Below, one piece after another: positions 31,999 to 46,817 of a stretch of 64,000 nt of DNA. Both the position numbers and the translations under genes were made by a program. Source of the stretch: Venturia oleaginea (Eukaryota; Ascomycota; Dothideomycetes; Venturiales; Venturiaceae); NCBI GenBank assembly GCA_013176395.1, contig JABMLP010000002.1:434001-498000 (forward strand). Direction: 5' to 3'. How positions within the stretch are numbered: the stretch's first letter is position 1; each line of letters begins with the position of its first letter. A model generated the notes under the pieces. It made no database searches, was not told where the DNA came from, and worked only from the letters and a program-made list of their open reading frames with translations.

Positions 31999-32559
31999 CT
32001 ATGCCTTGTTCTTCTCCCTTGCCTCACGGCCCGTCTTTATTCTCTCCAGGATGTTCTCTCGGTCCTTGTCGAGCTTTAGCTTGGTGACGACAACCTTGGA
32101 TGGGGCAACGCCGAGTGGGATGGATTGTCCGTTGGACTTTTCGCGGACAAGACGCTCAACGTGGATAATGTCTACGAATTCAGTGAGCCTCAATTCTTCA
32201 AGAACCCTGTTATGCCTGAATTTGCCTACATTTCAATCGGTACACAGATGTGACCTTGCCCTCACGGCCCTTGTTGGAACCACGAACAACCGTGACCTCG
32301 TCGTCCTTGCGGATGGGGATGGAGCGGACATTGTACTGGGCGCGGAGTTCCTGGGCAAATTGATTAATTGCGGAAGGGCACAGGTTCATCATCGCCGTAC
32401 TTTACTGAGGGGAGCGCTCATAATGTTGCGGCGGACGCTGGATGGAGCACTGAAGTGAGTCTTGCGACTCTTTCGTCGCGACGACGCGAGGGCTGTCTCC
32501 TGTTAGAAGTGACAGATTCGAGAGAGCCATGGGAGCATACCGGAGTTGACTTTGGCCAT
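31999..32559 (-). CDS. RPL26: 60S ribosomal protein L26 (uL24)
   Basis: A cytosolic large-subunit ribosomal protein of 134 residues, near the usual family length. Four exons on the minus strand: 32559-32541, 32492-32401, 32350-32230 and 32171-31999. The spliced protein begins [20 protein letters not shown] and contains the KOW motif ([23 protein letters not shown]). It ends [16 protein letters not shown]. Three introns in a short gene, one right after the sixth codon, are typical of fungal ribosomal protein genes. The model was built from conserved protein segments and splice signals. Confidence 0.95.
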
Positions 32560-33114
32560 TGTGTCGGAATGTGTGGGTGGATTGTCCGGCGTGAGGTTAA
32601 TTTTCGAAGTCGTCGTCTCTCCGGGCAGATATTGAGCTCGACGATAATTCTGTGTGCCAGTGTGGGGCCATTCCGCTTCGAGTTAGCCACATATAGACGA
32701 CGCTCAACTACGCACGTGACAGTTTCACTCAAACCATTCAACGACTAGCTAATGAGCGTGCCATGTTCGTGAAAAACAGCACACACAGCGAGAACTCAAT
32801 TTTTGGAATTTACAGAAGTATCATCTAAAGATCATCAAAACACCTCTGCCAGTGGCCGCTCCGGCCTCTAGAGGCCATCGCGCGTCCCTCAGCGTCGATG
32901 AGATATCTCTAGAGTCGCCGTCGCGGCCACGGCAGAGCAAGCAGACGAATACATGAGCAAGCTACACGAACGATGCGTCCACCAAAGACAACAGCAACCA
33001 TCTAGTCACTATCTCCCGGCTAGTCCATCACCCCAGATGACACTGCAACGCTCCGAGTCGACGAGTCACTGCTAGAACGGCAATACCTTCAACACAACTC
33101 AAACACCAGACGCC
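32560..33114. other. upstream region of RPL26
   Basis: No gene is supported. It should contain the RPL26 promoter. It leads into the tandem array that follows. Confidence 0.5.
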
Positions 33115-33885
33115 CGGTGCGCAACAATCGGCACCACACACCACTGCAACGACTAGACAACCTCTCCCAACGTCTTGGCAAACCGTCCTGCTACAAGCTG
33201 TTGCCCAGAGCCTTGAGCCTCTCCCCAAACTGTTGCCTCCCAGTTATGGCATTGGCAAGAGTAGGTGCGCGACACAGTAAGTAGTAAGGACGCATAGAAG
33301 GAGCCTATTGGCGGCAAATCCCCTCCCTGTAAGCTAGCAGACGTAGCCTTGAGCCTCTCCCCAGACTGTTGCGTCCCAGTTATGGCATTGGCAAGAGTAG
33401 GTGCGCGATATAGCAAGCAGGGAGAGCGACTAGCAGCAGATAGGCTCCGACTATAAGACGACAGGTCTACAACACAATCGGTGCGACACGATACGGCAGC
33501 TGCTAGAGAACCTCATCTACTATCGTCTCCGCAAACCGTCCTGCTGCAAGCTGATGTCCAGAGCCTTGAGCCTCTCCCCAAACTGTTGCGTCCCAGTTAT
33601 GGCATTGGCAAGAGTAGGTGCGCAACACAGTAAGCAGTAAGGACGTATAGAAGGAGCTTATTGGCGGCAAATCCCCTCCCTACAAGCCAGCAGACGTAGC
33701 CTTGAGCCTCTCCCCAGACTGTTGCGTCCCAGTTATGGCATTGGCAAAAGTAGGAGCGCGATATAGCAAGTAGGGAGAGCGACTAGCAGCAGATAGGCTC
33801 CGACTATAAGACGGCAGGTCTATAGCACGATCGGCGCCATACAATACGGCAGCTACCAGACAGCCTCGTCCACGGGCATACCCGG
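33115..33885. repeat. two-level tandem repeat, 353-bp period
   Basis: A unit starting AACCGTCCTGCT at 33181 recurs at 33534 (period 353 bp). Each unit contains two related sub-copies beginning CCTTGAGCCTCTCCCCA, at 33211 and 33347 in unit 1 and at 33564 and 33700 in unit 2 (136 bp apart). The leader segment (aatcggcacc to gacaacct and relatives) occurs three times, before unit 1, between the units and after unit 2. Copies differ by scattered substitutions. No coding content is evident. Confidence 0.85.
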
Positions 33886-34565
33886 AGTATCACACCCAAG
33901 CAGCGAAATCACGACTACGATGGTTACTATTGTCTCCAGCATCACACAACCAAATACACCGCCGCATAGGAATCTGGTGCAAGGCAACTTTCACAAGCAG
34001 AAACATACTTAGGGAACCCATTGGCCTTGAGGGATAAGGCGAAACAGAAAGAAAAAGCTGAGCATTAGAGGGAGACTGTAGGTAGAAGGATAGCGAAACA
34101 CGAGGCATTGCCTCTTGAGTCTACATAGCACAGATATACTAGCAGAATAACCAGTATCTACAAGAGCCAGCGGGCATTTGGAGATACTGGTTAAGGGAAA
34201 AGAGGGAGGACGGAGGGGACAGCTGGTCTTGTTTCAGTGAACGGGGCGAAGTGGGGCGCGGTGGATTATATAATCTATCACGTGTCGGCTGTCTGATGAA
34301 GTCCTCCTAACCGGACATAGCTGCGTGATTAAGCGGCTGCAACCGAGTAGGATAAAATCAATCAATCAATCAATCAATCGTGCCATGTTCGTGATCCAGA
34401 CCCAATACAACGCGCATTCAAATTGGACAAAAGAATATCTGACTTCTCACTGTACCCCGATCCTTCCATTCTCACAGACCGGTCTCAATCCCAAAAGCGC
34501 AACCTCGACATGCTTCACGACTTCAAGTTGGGTTGCATTTGCTGAGAACCGCAGCCGTCTCCAAG
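33886..34565. other. upstream region of the C2H2 gene
   Basis: No gene is supported. It holds a short (AATC)n repeat at about 34354-34380 and should include the promoter and leader of the C2H2 gene. Confidence 0.5.
34354..34380. repeat. (AATC)n microsatellite
   Basis: About six tandem tetranucleotide units (atcaatcaatca and so on), about 190 bp upstream of the C2H2 gene ATG. Confidence 0.85.
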
Positions 34566-37500
34566 ATGGGCCCCAGCGACCAACACCCCTACTATTACGA
34601 TAACGAGCAGGAGAACTCACACGCGCAATCGACCTTTTCGGCATACCAAGCGCGTCCATCGTCAACCCAGCAGGTCCCCACCACGCAATATACTCAGCAG
34701 CACGCGCGAACGAATTCTGCAAATACTGCCACGAGCAACGCGCAGCAACACAACTATCAGGACTATCAACAGAATCAACAGACCACGCAATCATATCCCG
34801 AGTCGAACAATTGGTATGGCGGCGCGACAGGAAATTGTGGAAGCCAGCGGGCAGCAGAAGCGTTGAGTCGCTTGGGATCAACCACTGAGCAAACAAGATC
34901 TACCAGTACTAAGGCTGGGCAGCCTTATTCAGGAACAGGAGCATCCACAGGAGGATATGGGCAAGCTGGATCAAATCACGTCCAGCCCTCTGTTACTCCG
35001 ACAGTTCAGTATCCGTCTGCTGCTGTGCAGAATCAATCGCAACAAAGTAATGCTGGGTCAACGTACGGCCTGAACCAACAAGTGCCAGCACAAGCAAGAC
35101 CCAGCAGTGTCAATTCAGTGCGGTCTGCAGGAATGGCCCCTCAAAGATCCCCTGTCACCGAAAACACCAATCTCTCGGGACAATATCAGGCGCAAGCAGC
35201 TCAGCAGCGTGTTCAGATGGCACACCACCGATCTGCTAGTCCAGCTGAAATTCAGGCATCACGCCACTTGCAAAGTCTCCAAGCTGATCAACGAGCTGCC
35301 GCAGCAGTGGCTACAAGTGGTCCATATTCTCCACCGAGTAATCGAGGTTTGCTCAATGTGACCCAATCTGTTCAGCCATCTGCACAGCCAAAAGCTCCTG
35401 CTTACAACTACTCGCAAAAATTTGGCACTCAAAGTAGTGCCAATGTTCAGCAGAATAATCAATATGATCAACCCACGACTATTGATCCTAGCGCCGTTTA
35501 TGATGAGTGGCCGGAGCATCGGAAACGACTGGAGGCTATCAGAGCTGCAAGAGCCTTCGAAGACGCCAGGATTGCTGCCGAGGAGGAGAAGAAAAAGGCA
35601 GAACAAGCTGCTAAGGTGGAAGAGGATCGAAAGCGTGCAGAAGAAGAGGCAGAGGCAGAGGCAGAGGCAGAGGCAGAGGCAAAGGAAAAGGCCGACGAGG
35701 AGAAGGAAATTGCTGATAATGCTCAGAATAAGGCAGATGCCGCACGAAGACAAGCTGAGGCAAAGGCGAAGAAGAGCGCCGGCTCGACTGTGGCAAAAAG
35801 TCCGACTGCAGCTTCCCAGCCTGAAAATACTGAACCAGAGGATGCCGAGGAGCAAATCCGGCAATTAATGGCCAAAGTGAAGGCCATGAATGACAAGCAT
35901 CCGACTCTACTCGCAAAAATATGGGAGCAAGAAAGACAGCAGCACATTGAGATATCTCAATCTCCTCAGGCTGGCGCTATATCGCCGCCTCCACGTCAAG
36001 CTCAGCAACCTGTGGCGACCCAACAACCTCCACCCTCAGGCCAGAAGCAGTCTCCAAGTCAGAAGCAGCCACCAGGCCAGCGACAGTCTTCTAAGAAGGG
36101 CAATGCAAACGGTTCTGTTAGCACGCCGTCTCGAGCTGTGAACGGAGGTGGTCGACTAATAAGTGCGCAGAACAAATCAGGCCCAGGAAAACCGATCAAA
36201 GGCTCGACAGTCTGGCCAAAGGAGAAAAATGGACAACTTGCCAAAACAGCTGCAAGTTTGCTCAACGCGAGTCCCGAAAATATAGGCCGCACGATCGCGC
36301 CAGAGGCAGTCAGTGAAATGCTTGACAGAAACCCCACCTATATTGAATTATGCGAGATGATCGAGGCATTGGGTCTTAAAGTCGAACGAGCGTCTTTCGC
36401 CCGTGGTCTTCTCCAAAGTGTATCAGACGTCAATCCGAAGCAGCCAGGAACGATCGTGCCAACTCCGTCGAGACCAAGCAGTGCAGCACCTTCACCACCA
36501 CGCGCTGGACCCGTGAAGAAAGTCGTCAATGGAACACATTATCCACCACAGCCAACACAGCCACATACTTTTGGACAATATCCCCGCACTCCGACGGCGA
36601 CAATGATGCCAAATGGTCTCCCCAGCCCAGGTGTTCCTAACACGCAGCCCAATAGAATTTCCAACATAACAGACGCGTATCGCAGCCCGTATTTCAACGA
36701 CACAGAAGAGTCAGTTCCGGCAGAGATGAGACCACCAACACCCGTGTCAGGCCCATCAGCCGAGAAGCCGTCAGCTGAGAAGATGAAGAAGACATCGAAG
36801 GCAAGCAAGGCTGCCGAGACGAAGAAAGCTGCGTCCGAAGAAGTAAAAGAAGTTTCGGCCGAGCAGGCGACTAAGAAGGATGCTGCCCGCAAACGGAATT
36901 TCAACGACCTTGTTGATCTAACAATCTTATCGGACGACGATATGCCAGCGAATAAGCGACTGTACCAAGGCCCCGCACCAATCACTATGCCTGGACAAAC
37001 ATACCAGCCAGTTCCCAACTTTATGGGGGACTTCGACCCTCAGTCAATCGTATCGCCTTACTTGCAGCAAGGAGCCTCAAAGTGGATGAGCCAGAACGGC
37101 CGAGCTACTCTGTATGCACCCCAATATCCACCAGTGAATCGTCCTGCTCCTGTCATCAACGAGAGGCACCGAACAGTAGAGCTCGCTCAGCCACTGAATT
37201 CCAAGAAAGCTAAGAAGGTGATTAGCTACGATGTCAAGACTATCGCGCGCGATGTCCTCCTCGCAACTGGAAAACACCCTGATATGCTGCCCTTGAATGG
37301 ACACCTCGAGCCTCTGAAGAACGTTTATCCGAAGCAGATAGATAATTTTTCAGACTTGACAACAATCCGATGGGACATCCTGGACCCAGGCGAACCCGCA
37401 TCACTTGACAGTGATGACAGGGATTCGGTTATTGCAGATGGCGACGCTGAAGATGAGAGTGACCATGATGAGCCTGCAATTCTTATTCCTCGTCCAGCCG

Positions 37501-38707
37501 TCGTACGTGCAACCGTTGGCGCTGGTGGAGGTTCAGGCGAGATCATGGTCTCTGCTAACCATGATGTACCTATCAAAGGCACTTTCGGCGCGTCAACTCC
37601 GAATCCTCACCGTGGACGTGGCTGGCCCTCGAAGTCTGCCTACGTAGGGTTCTCTAGTTCCGAAGGAGTCCGACAGCAGCCGTTTGGATTTCAGAATGGT
37701 GAGACGCCGCAACCCCGTTCAGGACAACCTTACCAGCGCGGGAATGATACGGATAGGAGACAATCGGCTGCTGCACGACCAAGCAATCAAAGTGGTACTG
37801 CAAGCGGCTCGGGAAACCCAGCAAACAGCAACCGCCAATTCGCGACCCCTTTATCAGCGCCTGCGGGAAGAAGTGGTAGCGTTGGATACGCAGCTCTTCG
37901 ACAGGTTGACGAGAACGGCAATCCGATCAAAAAGAAAGGTCGACCAGTTGGCTGGAGAAAGAACCTACATCAGGCGGGGGTTGGTTTACTTGCTGGTGGC
38001 TCTGGAGACCCGAACATAAGCAAGAAAGAAGCTGTGGATGTGTCTGTACCTACGCCTCCAGTCACTTACGCAGAGTATGCTTGCAAGTGGGATGGTTGTC
38101 GAGCACGGCTACATAATCTAGCGACATTAAAAAAACACGTCAACAAAGTGCATGGCAAGCCCGACGCAAAAGGTCGCTTCACTTGCAAATGGGAAGGCTG
38201 TCCGAAAATCAAGCAGGTTGCCGACAAGAACACCGGTGAAGTTCGAGGATGGCTGCAGTACCAACACTTTCCGAACCAGGAGTTGATGTTAGAGCATGTG
38301 GATAAGGCACACGTCGGACCGATCGCCTGGAAATTAGGCGATGGCCCTCGAGATGGTCTTTCAGGTACTTGCTTCCACTAACTTTGTCCTTGGATCGTAC
38401 TAATATGAATACTCTAGATGCCAATGCGACTGATTCGGAAGCCTACCCCAGTGACGCCAAGGGTCGTCGTATAACACCTCGTATTTCTGAACCTCCCTTA
38501 TCTGCAACACCATTCTCATTCGGCAAACAAAAGAAGAAGACAGCAGAACAACTTGCACGAGAAGCGGAAGACGAGTACAAGAAAAAGAAACGTGAAATTG
38601 GTCCCGGTGTTGATAGAGGCGGAAGTAGACTCGTTACTGCTAAGCGGAGACAAGGCTTTGTGGACGACGAGGATGGAGATGAGGTCATGGTTGATATAAC
38701 TGATTGA
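34566..38707 (+). CDS. large Gln-rich C2H2 zinc-finger protein, probable chromatin/transcription regulator
   Basis: The protein has 1362 residues. Exons are 34566-38364 and 38418-38707. The first ATG in frame gives MGPSDQHPYYYDNEQEN. Residues 1-310 are rich in Gln, Ser, Asn and Tyr and are likely disordered. A coiled-coil stretch (about 320-420) contains an Ala-Glu repeat encoded by a GAGGCA hexamer tract. AT-hook-like basic segments include HRGRGWPSK and KKKGRPVGWRK (about 1015 and 1125). Two C2H2-type fingers lie at about 1175-1255: YACKWDGCRARLHNLATLKKH-x-VH, then FTCKWEGCPK followed by a longer loop to HFPNQELMLEHVDKAH. The C-terminus is charged and ends DEVMVDITD. I recognise it as a conserved filamentous-fungal type but cannot give a specific function. 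Confidence 0.8.
35646..35690 (+). repeat. coding (GAGGCA)n hexanucleotide repeat
   Basis: About seven GAGGCA/GCAGAG units inside the C2H2 gene. They encode alternating Glu-Ala in the predicted coiled coil. A repeat of this kind can change in length without breaking the frame. Confidence 0.85.
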
Positions 38708-39677
38708 TTCGGCAATCTCTTCTTAGAAGTGGTGGATGTGTATTCTTAATGTGTATCTCGTCTTTTGAGCAGTAGCGATGAATAGGTGTGGAGTACATGT
38801 CTTCTGTAACACGAGAAGATCTCAACTTGGGTTTTGTCAGCGTTTTGAGCGTAGCCGTACATTTGTCCTTGGTGTTGAAATGATAATGTAGTTTGGATTC
38901 CAGCCTATTGCTCCTGGTTGACTCAGACGGAGCTTTCGTGTGTTCGAATTGCTTTTTCTTTACTCGAGCAACTTCAAAATAGACAATAATTGACTTTCCC
39001 AGGCCTAGATACCTTCGAGAGGTCACAGCCATCTTCTACTAGTAACTCCTGGCTACTCATACGATTACATCATAGGTAAACACATCCACATATAAGTTAA
39101 GATTTCGCGCTCAAGTATAACACCTATCAGATTTGCGAACCCGCTGGATGAATGAATGAAAATGTCCACAGACAACTTTGCACGATACTCGAGAATGGGT
39201 CGGTGATCTAGCAGCGCTCGTTGGATTATTTGTACTGATGGAGTAGATCGAGAGCGAAACGGGCATCCATGTTCGCCATCGCCTCATCTAGCCTATCATT
39301 ATTTCGAAGCTGTGTCAAAGCAGCGCTGGGACTCCATCGCCGGCTTCAATGTTAGACCAAGGCGAGTGGTATTTTGTGCAAGTCGAGTCAAGAAGAGTGG
39401 GTTGAGGTTATTGTAATGTAATGTAAACCATCTCACGGGGTTACATGCCCTTTGCTGCAACTTATTTCTTTACACAAGGCCCCTTTCTTTCATGTCACGA
39501 GACGATATGGAAAATGCTAGCTGAGAAACTCGCTACTTGGAAAGGAACGTGAAGAACTTGATATATAACAACTCATCTGCACAGAACACGCTCGTTTCGC
39601 TTCGTTTCGCTACGAGATCCACCCGTCAACCAACCAACCAACCACAACATATATACACCATCACCTCCTCATCCCCT
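38708..39677. other. convergent intergenic region, 0.97 kb
   Basis: Shared 3' region of the C2H2 gene and the WD40 gene. A short CAACCAACCAACC stretch lies near 39633-39648. No gene is supported. Confidence 0.5.
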
Positions 39678-42600
39678 TTAAATCCATCCCTTGGGTGGCA
39701 CCTTATTCGACGGCAAACCCCCTGTAACAACAGGTACATGCTCCCTCGCACTCGCAGTCCCCGGCCTATTCACAGTATCCTCCGAGAAACGTCCACGTTC
39801 AATACTACTCCCTGTACTTCTCATTCCCAAACCCTGACCCTCCATCGCGCTCTGACTCTTCATTCCCTCTATTACTCTTCTGTCCACGGGTGGCGGAAGA
39901 GGAGGTGGTAACATACTTCTTGGACCACCGACATCTAGCATGCTAGTACTCGGAGGGGCAGGTTTGATTTCTTTTCTTCCGTTTGCTTTGTAAAAGAGGG
40001 CGACATCACCGCCGCCGCGCCAGATGTGGGCGCGGATGGTGGCGAGGGTCATAGTGGGTGGGATGATTTTGTCTTGACAGTAGAGATCGAGATATTCTTC
40101 TGGTTTCAGGGGTGGTGTTGTTGGTTCCTTGCCGGGCTTTGGTGCCGGCTCTATACGCTCAGCGACGTAGGCTAGGATTTTGCGGGCGCGGAGCATGCGA
40201 TTTGCGTTCAGGCGGGTATTGCTGTGTAACCAAATTAGTACATGTGGTGAGAATTTGAGGGAAGAAGAAAACCAACCCATCCGTTGCTATGCCTGGAAGG
40301 AGGTTATCGAAAGGCTCGAGGACAAAGGATACTTTGACGACATCTTTGACTGGAATTTGGCCCTGCAATTCTGTTAGTGGCAATTCTATCCAAAAGTAGG
40401 GATAATCCCCTACCTTCAGGAGGACATCCGCCACCCACGTGGGCATGACTTTCTCTATCCGATCAGTGTGAAAACCAGAATTGCCCACAGTCCCCTCAAA
40501 CAAATCCGCAACACCACCAGAATCCACTCGATCCTCTTGGATCAAAATCGTGACATTCCCGGGAGGTTTCAGCACAGGCGTATCACTCGGCAGACTGGGC
40601 GTGATCAGAGTGTCCAACTTAGGCAACGACAGATCGCCAGTGACATCTCCTTTCCGATCATTCTTTTCTCTTTCAAACTTCTGTATCTGTGCTTCGTACT
40701 CCAGCCGTATCCTGTGGATGGCACCCTCAAGACTATCCTCAATAACTTTATCTTCTTGTTTCGAGGAATGAGAATCAGAGTCTTCGGACTTCTCTTCCAC
40801 GGGCGATGGCTTGTCTTTGCTATCCTGTGTATGCGTCTTCTTCAGAGACTTCATGCCAAAGTTCTTCCACATCTTTTTGCCGAACATGCCACCTTTCTCT
40901 TGGCTAGGCGTTTCAGATACGCGTGAATCATCTGGTGACGTTGGAATTTGATCAGAGCCCAATTCTGCTGAGTTGCCGTTGGATGTGCCTCCAGGTGTAG
41001 TTGCTGTTCCAGCCGTAGCAGTCGATTGTGAGCCAAAGTAATCTCCACTTAGCTTCTCAGATGAAGTCCTGGCATGCCCGTGCGAGTGATCCAGCGAGGT
41101 CCTCGTGGACGAAGTAGTCAACGTAGACAAGGTGTTGAGTGCAAGCGAGGGCCCAGGTGTGGCGAAACCAATTGCCATGCCCGGGGTATTTATTGGGAAG
41201 TGAAAGCCATTGGCTGCCTTTAGTGTCGAAGCAGAAGTTGGGGCCGATCCAGTGTCAAACCAACTCGTGAACTCTGCACTCGCTGGCATTTGAATATTGC
41301 CTGGCGCATTCGGTCTCTCAATTCTTTGCATCTTCTCGATCAGAGCACGACGAAAGATTTCATCGCGCCTTATCTCTTCGTCAATCAGGTTGCCGAACAG
41401 ATAACGCAGTATCCATTTGCCAAGGTTGATTCGTTGATCTTCTCGGAAGTCAATTTTTTCCTCGATCTCCAGCTCATCGGCATACATCTCGGCATCAAAG
41501 GCAGTATTCTCTTCTAGCACGCAAGTCAAGGTGCCAGTCCGCGTGTCCACCGCACACCAATGAGCGACTGCTTCCAGCGTGTTGACTTCCTTCAGTACAT
41601 CATCCAAGTGTCTCTTTCCAAAAGATTTGACAGGCTCGCACCGCAGAAGGTCCCACATCACGACCTCGCTCGCGGTGTCCAGCGTGAGTACTCGCCGACG
41701 ATCATTCAACGTGACGTGTTTGACCAATCCATGCTGTCCTTCTATGGTGTACTCAGGGACATGCCTGATGGGCACAATTGCTCCCATATCTGGATCTAGT
41801 ATCGAGACCGATTCTGATGGCTTCCTAAAACTTGCAGCAGAGTAGATAGTCGACGTTTCCTCGCGATTTCGAATGAAGAAAGGAGCTGCACTTGACAGGC
41901 GTAGGACAGCTTTGTGTGATATTTGCTTCTGGGATGGTGTGGCTAGGGAGGGACTTTGAGCGGCTGGCGGCGAGGGAATTCTCGATCGCGTTGTGGCTAT
42001 ACTTGCTCGATGGAATGTGTATGCCTCTGGCACCTGAACATCGGACTCTGTGTCGACATCACTCCACCGATTGATGCTTGAGCTCGATGTCGCAGTCCAA
42101 ACGTAGTCGCCAGCATTCACAACCTTATGTACACCCTCATGCTCTTGACAGATTGCCACGGACAAGCCCTCGTCCAGCTCTGCACATCCTCTTGTGTCGG
42201 TTTTGGCCACCAGGCCAGAACGATCGCTGGAATAGAAGACCGATAACCGTGGATGATCCGAATACAACGACCATACGCTATCGTTGTGCATAGTAAGGGT
42301 ATACATGCAACGTCCCGCTGTCATGGACCAGATTTTGACCGTCTGATCTGACGAGGCTGTCATTACTGTATCCCCATCCTGCGCAATAAGCACATCTCTT
42401 ATATTGTCCGTATGTCCTACAAATTTAGTGATGCGCTTGCCAGATCTAGGATCCCAAACTCTTACTACGCTCTCTGGACCTCCACTGGCCAGCAAAGTGG
42501 GCGTCACAGCCAGCGCGTATACCGAGCCTTTTGCTGTGTTCTCCTCTTCGCCGACATTGATCTGTAGTTGTTCTCCCGCTCCTCCCAAGTCCCAAAGATA

Positions 42601-43215
42601 TATCCTCCTATCCAGACCGCCAGAAGCCACCCAGTTCGCGCCACGGCCCGGTGATGCCAGCGTCTTCACATAATCGCTATGTAATCCTATCGTTTGAGGT
42701 GGCAGTAGATCTTCTGCCGCCGGCCGCCATAGCTTGACCGTGATATCGGAGGATGCAGAAACGAGGGCTTCATTGTTCTGGGCTAGAACAAGATCGTTGA
42801 TCCAATGTGTATGCGCCTGGACCTGTTGTCTGAACTTCGTAGGCGGCACATCCTTCGCATTTGTGTTCCCGGAACTGCTCACCAGCGAGCCATGACGGTG
42901 CTCGGTATAAGGCGAAAGATTGAGATTAAGGTCCCAGGCGCAGATGACGCCGTCGCGACCACCCGAGTAGCTATTCAGAAGCTTAAATCAGTGTCCGTGT
43001 GGAGTGCCGCGGAAGTGGCATAACTGAAGAGACAGCGCATACAGGATGGAGTCGTGAGAATCTATGGCCAATCCATTGACACCAAGTCTATGTCCACCCG
43101 CCGAATTCGCAAGTGGAAGGACTTAAGAAGAGGATGGTGAATCAGCTTGGTTGTTCAAGGGCTCCGGCTGGGTCGACGTACCATAGGAGATCCGCTTCCT
43201 TTGCTTACGAACCAT
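39678..43215 (-). CDS. WD40 protein with C-terminal DUF3337, WDR48/UAF1-like deubiquitinase cofactor
   Basis: The protein has 1099 residues. Exons on the minus strand are 43215-43182, 43121-43043, 42970-40414, 40362-40277 and 40221-39678. The start gives [18 protein letters not shown]; the first splice completes Val in ISYVLP. Residues about 18-330 form WD repeats ([53 protein letters not shown] and others). A Ser-rich disordered middle follows. The C-terminal DUF3337/SUMO-like part includes [20 protein letters not shown] and [19 protein letters not shown]. Relatives bind and activate USP1/12/46-type ubiquitin proteases. The intron at 40363-40413 is 51 nt and stop-free, but its removal restores the conserved LLKGQIPVKD join. 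Confidence 0.9.
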
Positions 43216-43731
43216 TCCACTGGATCTTATGAGCGCCGACTACGTTGGACATGTGTCGCAAGCGATCCTAATGCGGTAATCATGGAATAGGGACCTTATG
43301 AGCTGGGAGAGAGGTTGGAATTCAGAGTATGCTATTATTGTGACAGAGAGATCCCCATAGATTGACGTAGGGTCAGAATAACCCTTGTGGCGGCGGCGGC
43401 CAAGTGATACGCCAATATATTCTGCTGCCTGCATCAAACACGGGAGGCCTTCTGGAGGGTCCGAGGCTGACAGTAGGTCACGAAACGTAGCACAAAGATC
43501 TAGCAGATGCATCGAGGTGCGTCGACAAGAAAGGACGACAAGTTCACAACCAGAGTCAGGGCAATTGCATCGTTGACAGAGCAAAAACATGCCAACATCG
43601 GCGTTACAAGCCTGTCATCCAATCTATTATTATCTCCCTCGCCTTCAGCCTGGTCAAAAAAGAGCCTTGTCATACAAAGGCCAGGAGCTAGCTGACATCC
43701 TCAATGAAATCCATTCATTGGTGCTGGCAAA
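43216..43731. other. region between WD40 gene and CDC5
   Basis: The 5' flank of the WD40 gene and 3' flank of CDC5. A 116-residue minus-strand frame (43240-43590) has no recognisable domain and no ATG-supported homology, so I treat it as non-coding. Confidence 0.5.
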
Positions 43732-46432
<2,701 letters not shown>

Positions 46433-46817
46433 ATGATCAATCGAGCAATATCGTCTAGAGCCAAAAGTCTTTTGACTTCCAGGTCGCCATGTGTGGCATC
46501 ATTGCGACAACCCTCTATGCGACAAAAGAGATATTCAAGTCAGGCAAATGAGATCAAGGATGCGAAAGACGAAACCGATGTAATACTCCAAGAAGGCCGT
46601 CAACTCGTTCCAGAGGCTAAGTCTGTATTAGCCAAAGAAACTCTCACAAGCAGAGCCCAAGGCCAAGCCAAAAACTCAGGCTGAGCTCGATCGAGAACTG
46701 GAGCTGAAGATGGCTGGACTGGCTGGGGATGGTGGCGAAGCTGGCCTTGAGCTTGAGGATGGGAAGGCTGTCAGTATGAAGAGATCAGTGAGGGAGAACA
46801 TGTTTCGATATATTTGA
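46433..46817 (+). CDS. small conserved mitochondrial protein, function unknown
   Basis: The predicted protein has 110 residues. Exons are 46433-46579 and 46632-46817. The N-terminus (MINRAISSRAKSLLTSR, later MRQKRYSSQ) is Arg/Ser-rich without acidic residues and reads as a mitochondrial presequence. The second exon encodes KTQAELDRELELKMAGLAG and ends KRSVRENMFRYI, a C-terminus I recall from small fungal hypothetical proteins. The intron donor is GTAATA rather than the usual GTAAGT or GTATGT. Joining at TATTAG restores the frame exactly, and without splicing the frame ends at 46684. An alternative is a real one-base frameshift, but the intron explanation is simpler. Function is unknown. Confidence 0.7.

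Noticed and set aside
43240..43590. 116-residue minus-strand frame between the WD40 gene and CDC5
   Set aside because: No recognisable domain; it lies in the upstream flank of the WD40 gene, so probably leader or chance.
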